A stretch of 64,000 nt of DNA from Hydrogenophaga sp. RAC07. GTDB taxonomy: Bacteria > Pseudomonadota > Gammaproteobacteria > Burkholderiales > Burkholderiaceae_C. Shown piece after piece: positions 55,936-64,000 of this stretch (position 1 is its first letter; each line of letters begins with the position of its first letter). The position numbers and the translations under genes were made by a program. The notes beneath the pieces are model-generated. The model made no database searches, was not told the DNA's origin, and was given only the letters and a program-made list of their open reading frames with translations. The stretch is taken from positions 1,302,001 through 1,366,000 of the forward strand of contig NZ_CP016449.1 in NCBI RefSeq assembly GCF_001713375.1. Reading direction: 5' to 3'.

Positions 55936-57405
55936 TCAATGCGTGTCTTCGCTCACGCCTTCGAGGATGCCGAAGCGGCGCAGCTTGATGTAGAGGCTCT
56001 GGCGGGAGAGGCCCAGCATCTCGGCAGCCGAAGCGCGGTTGTCGCCGGTGAGCTCGAGCGCGGCCTCGATGCAGAGCTGTTCGATCAGGTCGGTGGTCTC
56101 GCGCACGATGTCCTTGAGCGGGAGGCGGCCCACCAGCTCGGTCATCTGGCTGGCCGAGCGCGGCAGCTCTTTGCTGGCGCGGGTCTCGGTGCCCAGGCGC
56201 CGGCCCACGTCGCGGATGGTGAAACCCAGGCAACGTTGTGAACCCGCGTTCACCGCCACGGCCGAGATTTCCACCTCGGAGGTGGAGCCGTATTCGCCGC
56301 GCAGCTGCGTGGCAAACAGGCGCACGCTGCCGTGCTGGCGCAGGTTGGTGAGCAGCACCCGGAAATCCACGCCGGTGCGGCCCAGCCATTTTTCAAGCAC
56401 CTCGCCACGCGCCTGGTCTTCACTGCCGAGCTGGCCGAGTTCGAGAAAGGCGCGGTTGGCACTCAGGATGCGGCCGTCCAGATCGGTGACCACCAGCGCG
56501 TCGGGCGCGCTTTCCATCACCTGCAGCAGCTGGCGCTTGCTGGCCGACAGACTTGGTGCGGCCATGCCCATGGGGCGCGTGAAGCGCAGCAGGAAGTGCA
56601 GGGTGTTCTCCTGCCGGAACTGCGAGGCCGCCACGACCATGTCCTGGTTGGAGTCGACCAGACGGATCGTGCAAGGGTCGGCGCGGCCGCTGGCGCGCAG
56701 GCGGTCCAGCATTTCGCGCACCGCCGTCTGGCTGGCTTCATCCAGGCTGCTGAGCAGGGTCCAGCCGGGCAGGCGGGACGGCTCGCCAAACAGCTCGTGG
56801 GCGGCCGGGTTGGCTTCTTCGAGCTTGTCGATCGAGCCTTCAAGGATGAGCACCGGCTCCGAGGCCATCTGGAACAGCAGCCGGTAGCGTGTTTCGACCT
56901 GGCGCAGGCGCCAGTAGTCGCGTTCCATGGACTGCTGGGCCGTGACCAGACGCTGCTGCAGCGCCACCTGGCCGCGCAGGTCGCGACCAAACGCCACGCT
57001 GTGCGAGACCTCGTCGGCCTTGCCTTGGGTTTTGCGATGCACCTGCACCACCGAGTACGACAAAGGCAGATCTGCCCGGTCGCTCATGGGGTGGTTCACA
57101 TGGCGCCAGCGGACGTTGTCGGCGCCGGCCTTGTCGTTGTGGCCCAGCAGGTCTTCGATCTTGGGCTTGCTCTCGACCGTGACTGTTTGCGACCAGGGCT
57201 TGCCGATCCATTCGTGGCAGCCCAGACCCATCATGTCCTTGCCCATCAGGGCCAGGTCCCGGATCACGCCGTCGTTGTCCAGGATGAGCACCACGTCCGC
57301 AGAGGCCGTCACCAACTCCGCAGCGGCGTCCGCGTCCAGACCGGCGAGGAACGGGTCTGCCTTGTCAAACGGTCTGTGGACATAGGCCTGTGACGCCTGC
57401 GACAT
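55936..57405 (-). CDS. ppsR: Transcriptional repressor PpsR (CrtJ)
   Basis: A 489-residue redox-responsive repressor of photosynthesis genes. An N-terminal domain (DVVLILDNDGVIRDLALMG) precedes two PAS domains, around residues 160-260 and 290-400 (MESAPDALVVTDLDGRILSANRAF). The C-terminal Fis-type helix-turn-helix is NRASAAEMLGLSRQSLYIKLRR. A cysteine just before it (IEQLCIEAALE) corresponds in position to the redox-active cysteine of Rhodobacter CrtJ/PpsR. The ATG at 57405 is chosen; a GTG ten codons upstream is open but lacks support. It lies between aerR and bchG, all on the minus strand. Confidence 0.94.
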   Translation of the reverse strand: MSQASQAYVHRPFDKADPFLAGLDADAAAELVTASADVVLILDNDGVIRDLALMGKDMMGLGCHEWIGKPWSQTVTVESKPKIEDLLGHNDKAGADNVRWRHVNHPMSDRADLPLSYSVVQVHRKTQGKADEVSHSVAFGRDLRGQVALQQRLVTAQQSMERDYWRLRQVETRYRLLFQMASEPVLILEGSIDKLEEANPAAHELFGEPSRLPGWTLLSSLDEASQTAVREMLDRLRASGRADPCTIRLVDSNQDMVVAASQFRQENTLHFLLRFTRPMGMAAPSLSASKRQLLQVMESAPDALVVTDLDGRILSANRAFLELGQLGSEDQARGEVLEKWLGRTGVDFRVLLTNLRQHGSVRLFATQLRGEYGSTSEVEISAVAVNAGSQRCLGFTIRDVGRRLGTETRASKELPRSASQMTELVGRLPLKDIVRETTDLIEQLCIEAALELTGDNRASAAEMLGLSRQSLYIKLRRFGILEGVSEDTH

Positions 57406-57453
57406 GGTTGACTTTCGTGGTTCTAGCAAAATCACTATGGAGGTGAACGGGCT

Positions 57454-58401
57454 TCAAACCTGAATTCGCGCGAGTCTGTCGGCCAGCAATTTTTCAGCCA
57501 GGGCCGGTGCAGCTGGGCCATCGGTGATGATGGCATCGGCGGGGATTTGAGGGCCGAACTCCGGGTGCAAACCAAAGATTGCACCGCCCGCGATTATAGA
57601 GACGCCGGGGTTGAGGCTTTTCCTGCGGACCTGGTTCATGGCTTCGCTGAGTCGCTCGATGCCGGTCTCGCATGCCAGCGAAAAACCCACCACGTCGTAC
57701 CAGTCTTTCTGCACCATTGCGGGCGCACCATCCGACGCCACAAAACTGGTGACCACCTCCCAGCCGGCGCGGTGGAAAAACTCGCCCACCAGGGACAGGC
57801 CGAAGGTGTGCTGCTCGCCGGGGCAGGGGATGAGCAGCACCCTGCGCGCCTCCACCGGGGCGCCGTCGCGGTTGAACTGGGTGAAAGCCGCGCTGTTTTC
57901 CCGCAGCAGTTGCTGCAAGCGGCCCAAGGCCACGGTGACTTCGGTGAAGCTGCACAGATCGCGTTCCCACAGCTCGCCCAGGTAACGGGCCACGGGGGCC
58001 AGCAGATCCAGGAACAAGGATTCGGTGGCCACGCCGCGATCGCGCAAGGCCGCCACAAAACCGCGCAGGGCGGCGTCTTCCTCGTGCAGCACCAGGTCGG
58101 CAAACGGGATCACGTCTTCCGGGGAGACCTGCACGCCCTGGGACAGGGGCTGGGGCAGACCATCGCGTTGGACGCGGTGTGCCAGCATCAAGCGGGGGAT
58201 GATTTCGTACTCGACCGCCTTGGCCAGCAAGACCGATCGCAAGCCGTCGTCGTTGGAAGATTCCAGGGCGTCTGTGCGCAGGAGGTCGTCGATACCCGGC
58301 GTGCCGGCGGGGTTGCAGGTGGATTCGGGCCATCCATCAAGGGGTGGCGTGCCGAAGAGCTCGGTCTCTGCGGGCGACGTCTGCCTGGAATAAGAGCCCA
58401 T
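57454..58401 (-). CDS. aerR: Cobalamin-binding antirepressor AerR/PpaA
   Basis: A 315-residue regulator with a C-terminal B12-binding (Rossmann-type) domain. The motif EQHTFG (residues 196-201, H198) is the E-x-H-x-x-G cobalamin-ligand signature, and IIAGGAIFGLHPEFG follows in the nucleotide-tail region. A helical B12-associated segment precedes it (LFLDLLAPVARYLGELWERD). In Rhodobacter, AerR bound to adenosylcobalamin responds to light and counteracts CrtJ. The ATG at 58401 has AGGAGA upstream; an open 77-codon extension upstream covers the promoter. It is next to ppsR, as is common. Confidence 0.92.
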   Translation of the reverse strand: MGSYSRQTSPAETELFGTPPLDGWPESTCNPAGTPGIDDLLRTDALESSNDDGLRSVLLAKAVEYEIIPRLMLAHRVQRDGLPQPLSQGVQVSPEDVIPFADLVLHEEDAALRGFVAALRDRGVATESLFLDLLAPVARYLGELWERDLCSFTEVTVALGRLQQLLRENSAAFTQFNRDGAPVEARRVLLIPCPGEQHTFGLSLVGEFFHRAGWEVVTSFVASDGAPAMVQKDWYDVVGFSLACETGIERLSEAMNQVRRKSLNPGVSIIAGGAIFGLHPEFGPQIPADAIITDGPAAPALAEKLLADRLARIQV

Positions 58402-60515
<2,114 letters not shown>

Positions 60516-60536
60516 CCCTTCAACGGCACCCTCACC

Positions 60537-62105
60537 ATGCAACTCACGCTCTGGACCTACGAAGGACCGCCCCATGTGGGCGCGATGCGCATCGCCACCG
60601 CGATGAAGGACGTGCACTACGTGTTGCACGCCCCGCAGGGCGACACCTACGCGGATCTGCTGTTCACCATGATCGAGCGCAACGCCAAGCGCCCGCCCGT
60701 GACCTACACCACTTTCCAGGCGCGCGACCTGGGTGGCGACACCGCCGAGCTGTTCAAGAACGCAGCGCGCGAAGCCTACGAACGCTTCAAGCCGCAGGCC
60801 ATGATGGTCGGCTCCTCGTGCACCGCCGAGCTGATCCAGGACGACCCGGGTGGCCTGTGCAAGGCGCTCGATCTGCCGGTGCCGGTGGTGGCGCTGGAAC
60901 TGCCGTCTTACCAGCGCAAGGAAAACTGGGGCGCGTCCGAGACCTTCTATCAGATGGTGCGCAACCTGGCCGACACCAGCCTCAAGCGCGCCCCGCGAGA
61001 CGCCGGCCAGCGCGCCCGCTGCAACATCCTCGGCCCCGCCGCGCTGGGCTTTCGCCACCGCGACGACCTGCGCGAAATCTCCGGCCTGCTGCGTGAGATG
61101 GGCGTGGACATCAACGTGACCGCGCCCCTGGGCGCATCGCCAGCCGACATGGCGCGCCTGGGCGATGCCGACTTCAACGTGGTGCTCTACCCCGAGATCG
61201 CCAACGTGGCCGCCGGCTGGCTCAAGCGCACATTCGGCCAGCCGTCCACCCGCACCGTGCCGATCGGCTCGGGCGCCACGCGCGACTTCATCCACGAGGT
61301 GGCCGAGCTGGCCGGTGTGGACCCCGCCGCGGTGTTGGCCAACGCCGAAGCCCGCGCGCCCTGGTACGCCAAGTCGGTCGACTCCACCTACCTCACGAGC
61401 AAACGCGTCTTCGTGTTCGGCGACGCCACCCACGTGGTGGCCGCTGCGCGCATCGCCGCGCAAGAGATGGGCTTCACCGTGGTCGGTCTGGGCACCTACA
61501 GCCGGGAGTTCGCCCGCGAGGTGCGCGAGGCCGCTGCGCTCTACGGTGTGGAAGCGCTGATCAGCGACGACTACCTGGAAGTGGAGGCCCGCATCGCCGA
61601 GCTGCAGCCCGAGCTGGTGCTGGGCTCGCAGATGGAGCGCCACATCGCCAAGCGCCTGGGCGTGCCTTGCGCGGTGATCTCGGCGCCCGTGCACGTGCAG
61701 GACTTTCCCGCGCGCTACTCGCCGCAGATGGGTTTTGAAGGCGCCAACGTGCTGTTCGACACCTGGGTGCACCCGCTGATGATGGGCCTGGAAGAGCACC
61801 TGATCGGCATGTTCCGCGGCGACGCCGAGTTTCACGAAGACGCCGCGCCCTCGCACCTGGGCGGTGCGATGACGCCCAAGGCCGTGGTGGCACCGGTCGC
61901 ACCTGTGGAGCAGGCGGCCGCGAACGAGACCCTCACGCCGCAAGAGGCCACCTGGGGCCTCGACGCCGAAAAAGAACTGCGAAAGATCCCCTTCTTCGTT
62001 CGCGGAAAAGCCAGGCGCAACACCGAGCGTTTTGCCATCGACCGAGGGGTGTCCCTGATCACCGTGGAGACGCTGTATGACGCCAAAGCTCACTATGGGC
62101 GCTAA
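60537..62105 (+). CDS. bchB: Light-independent protochlorophyllide reductase subunit B (BchB)
   Basis: A 522-residue partner of BchN. D36 ([11 protein letters not shown]) corresponds to the aspartate that acts as the fourth NB-cluster ligand in this enzyme. [16 protein letters not shown] and [11 protein letters not shown] are BchB signatures, and the C-terminal domain ([25 protein letters not shown]) contains the conserved substrate-site region. The reaction is ATP-driven reduction of ring D of protochlorophyllide and works in the dark. Its 3' end overlaps bchH by 29 bp. Confidence 0.97.
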   Translation: MQLTLWTYEGPPHVGAMRIATAMKDVHYVLHAPQGDTYADLLFTMIERNAKRPPVTYTTFQARDLGGDTAELFKNAAREAYERFKPQAMMVGSSCTAELIQDDPGGLCKALDLPVPVVALELPSYQRKENWGASETFYQMVRNLADTSLKRAPRDAGQRARCNILGPAALGFRHRDDLREISGLLREMGVDINVTAPLGASPADMARLGDADFNVVLYPEIANVAAGWLKRTFGQPSTRTVPIGSGATRDFIHEVAELAGVDPAAVLANAEARAPWYAKSVDSTYLTSKRVFVFGDATHVVAAARIAAQEMGFTVVGLGTYSREFAREVREAAALYGVEALISDDYLEVEARIAELQPELVLGSQMERHIAKRLGVPCAVISAPVHVQDFPARYSPQMGFEGANVLFDTWVHPLMMGLEEHLIGMFRGDAEFHEDAAPSHLGGAMTPKAVVAPVAPVEQAAANETLTPQEATWGLDAEKELRKIPFFVRGKARRNTERFAIDRGVSLITVETLYDAKAHYGR

Positions 62106-64000
62106 GACCCCGACGGCCAGCAGCCCGCTGGCGGTGCGGCTGGTGGTGGTGACCATGGACACGCACCTGGCCGGTGCGATCGAGCGCGCACAGCGCACCC
62201 TGAAAAACGAGATCCCAGGGCTCACGCTCAGCCTGCACGCCGCGTCCGAGTACGCCGGCAACGACGCGGCCATCGAACGTTGCAAGGAAGACATCGCCAG
62301 CGCCGACATCGTGATCGCCGGCATGCTCTTCATGGAAGACCACTTCCTGCCCATCCTGCCCGCGCTGCAGGCGCGCCGCGACCAGTGCGACGCCATGATC
62401 TGCATGGCGTCGGCGGCCGAGGTGGTCAAGCTCACGCGACTGGGCAACTTCGACATGGCCAAGCCCGCCAGCGGCCCCATGGCCATGCTCAAGAAGCTGC
62501 GCGGCAGCAAGGAGAAAGCGGCCACCGGCGGCGCGGCGCAAATGAAGATGCTGCGCCGCATCCCGCAACTGCTGCGTTTCGTGCCCGGCACCGCGCAGGA
62601 CGTGCGCGCGTACTTCATGACACTGCAGTACTGGCTGGGCGGCTCGGACGAAAACATCCTGAATCTGGTGCGCCACGTGGTGAACCGCGGCGCCGACGGC
62701 GAGCGCAGGAACCTGCGCGCACAGGTCAAGGCGCAGCCGCCGATCGAGTACCCCGAGGTCGGCGTGTACCACCCGCGCATGGCCGGTCGGCTGTCCGACA
62801 AGGTCGCAGCGCTGCCGCTCCCCGCGGTGCGTCCCACCGTGGGCACGGTCGGTGTGTTGCTGCTGCGCTCCTACCTGCTCTCGGGCAACTCGGCACATTA
62901 CGACGGCGCCATCGCGGCCATGGAAGCGCGTGGCCTGCGCGTGGTGCCGGTGTTCGCCGCCGGGCTCGATGCGCGCCCTGCGATCGATGCCTTCTTCATG
63001 CAGGACGGCCGTTGCATCGTCGACGCCGTGGTCTCGCTCACCGGCTTCTCGCTCGTGGGTGGCCCGGCATACAACGACGCCAAGGCGGCCGAAGAAATCC
63101 TGGCCCGCCTCGATGTGCCTTATGTGGCCGCGCACCCGGTGGAGTTCCAGAACCTCGCGCAGTGGGGTGGCTCCGACCGCGGGCTGCTGCCGGTGGAGAG
63201 CACCATCATGGTCGCCATCCCCGAGCTCGACGGCGCCACCAGTCCCATCGTCTTCGGCGGCCGCGCCGGACCGGTGGGCGTGGCCTGCACCGGCTGCCAC
63301 CACGCCTGCACTTTCACGGAGACTGACAGCGCGCAGGACATGCAGTCGTGCCCCGAACGAGCCATCATGCTGGCTTCGCGCGTGCTGCGGCTGGTGAACC
63401 TGCGCCGTAGCCAGCGCGCCCAGCGCCGCGTGGCGGTGGTCATCTTCAACTTCCCGCCCAACGCCGGCAATGTCGGCAGCGCCGCTTACCTGTCGGTGTT
63501 CGAGTCGATGTTCCACACGCTCACCGCCATGAAGGCGCAGGGCTACACGGTGGACATGCCCGAGAGCATCGACGCGCTGCGTGAGAGCGTGCTGCAAGGC
63601 AACGCCGCGCTGCACGGGGCCGACGCCAACGTGCACACACTCATCAGCGCCGACGACCACGTCAAGCGCGAGCGCTGGCTCAGCGAGATCGAGGCGCAGT
63701 GGGGCCCGGCGCCGGGCAAACAGCTGAGCAACGGCAGCGACATCCTGGTGCTCGGCAGACAGTTCGGCAACGTGCTGGTGGCGGTGCAACCCTCGTTCGG
63801 CTACGAGGGCGACCCGATGCGCCTGCTGTTCGAAAAAGGCCTGTCGCCGACCCACGCGTTCTCGGCCTTCTACCGCTACCTGCGCGAAGACTTCCATGCC
63901 CATGCCGTGCTGCACTTCGGCACCCACGGCGCGCTCGAATTCATGCCCGGAAAACAAAGCGGCATGTCGGGCAGCTGCTGGCCCGACCGCCTCATCGGCG
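62077..64000 (+). CDS. bchH: Magnesium chelatase subunit H (BchH), truncated by window end
   Basis: The first 641 codons of the large magnesium-chelatase subunit (full length about 1200-1250). It binds protoporphyrin IX for Mg insertion with BchI and BchD. Conserved features are [15 protein letters not shown] near the N-terminus, [30 protein letters not shown] segment and [15 protein letters not shown] just before the edge. The ATG at 62077 is preferred because GGAG lies eight bases upstream; an in-frame ATG at 62095 is the alternative. It overlaps bchB by 29 bp. The order bchFNBH, usually continued by bchLM, is that of purple bacteria. Confidence 0.96.
   Translation, partial: MTPKLTMGAKTPTASSPLAVRLVVVTMDTHLAGAIERAQRTLKNEIPGLTLSLHAASEYAGNDAAIERCKEDIASADIVIAGMLFMEDHFLPILPALQARRDQCDAMICMASAAEVVKLTRLGNFDMAKPASGPMAMLKKLRGSKEKAATGGAAQMKMLRRIPQLLRFVPGTAQDVRAYFMTLQYWLGGSDENILNLVRHVVNRGADGERRNLRAQVKAQPPIEYPEVGVYHPRMAGRLSDKVAALPLPAVRPTVGTVGVLLLRSYLLSGNSAHYDGAIAAMEARGLRVVPVFAAGLDARPAIDAFFMQDGRCIVDAVVSLTGFSLVGGPAYNDAKAAEEILARLDVPYVAAHPVEFQNLAQWGGSDRGLLPVESTIMVAIPELDGATSPIVFGGRAGPVGVACTGCHHACTFTETDSAQDMQSCPERAIMLASRVLRLVNLRRSQRAQRRVAVVIFNFPPNAGNVGSAAYLSVFESMFHTLTAMKAQGYTVDMPESIDALRESVLQGNAALHGADANVHTLISADDHVKRERWLSEIEAQWGPAPGKQLSNGSDILVLGRQFGNVLVAVQPSFGYEGDPMRLLFEKGLSPTHAFSAFYRYLREDFHAHAVLHFGTHGALEFMPGKQSGMSGSCWPDRLIG

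Overview
The window reads as a chromosomal segment of a high-GC betaproteobacterium, most likely a Comamonadaceae-type Burkholderiales (Hydrogenophaga/Rhodoferax/Limnohabitans-like). The reasons are: TctCBA transporters with a TctDE-type two-component pair and a general porin, vanillate and protocatechuate 4,5-cleavage genes, GC-rich intergenic palindromes of a kind seen in that family, and a bacteriochlorophyll gene cluster with PpsR and AerR. It is densely packed, with many ATGA/TGATG stop-start overlaps. I see no transposase, integrase, phage gene or CRISPR array.

Layout. 0.5-7 kb: a DUF748 envelope protein and a DUF349 protein. 7-12.5 kb (minus strand): MtfA, LpxH, two cyclophilins, an L,D-transpeptidase and a TPR protein. 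12.7-18.4 kb (plus): cysS, a HhH DNA glycosylase, accA, tilS, lysC and tRNA-Ser(GCU). 18.4-26.9 kb (minus): a LysR regulator with two DNA-binding domains, then a Liv-type ABC transporter, an alpha/beta hydrolase, protocatechuate 4,5-dioxygenase (ligA, ligB) and an NTF2-like protein. 27-29.6 kb (plus): a MarR regulator and vanillate O-demethylase (vanA, vanB). VanAB makes protocatechuate, the substrate of LigAB, so these two divergent blocks form an aromatic-acid catabolic island. 29.7-31 kb: a DMT exporter and an S4 RNA-binding protein.

31-37.7 kb: a TctE/TctD-type sensor and regulator diverge from a porin and tctC-tctB-tctA. 37.9-45.4 kb: a sigma-54 enhancer-binding protein, three palindromic upstream sites, a -24/-12 promoter, and a second Liv-type ABC transporter operon that also ends in an alpha/beta hydrolase. 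45.4-51.4 kb: a small membrane protein, hemH, a HAD hydrolase, a GST, an SH3 protein, and hpnE and hpnD separated by three 84-bp tandem repeats.

51.5-64 kb is one edge of a photosynthesis gene cluster. It holds a high-potential iron-sulfur protein, a small membrane protein coupled to bchP, a PucC-like transporter, bchG, ppsR and aerR on the minus strand, and bchF-bchN-bchB-bchH on the plus strand; bchH runs off the window end. TGT-N12-ACA PpsR boxes lie before bchG and, in less perfect form, before bchF. The organism is therefore probably an anoxygenic phototroph with redox- and B12/light-linked control of bacteriochlorophyll synthesis. I found no clearly new enzymatic system. The best leads are the complete sigma-54 regulatory module, the tandem-HTH LysR regulator, the transporter-hydrolase operons and the small ORF next to bchP.
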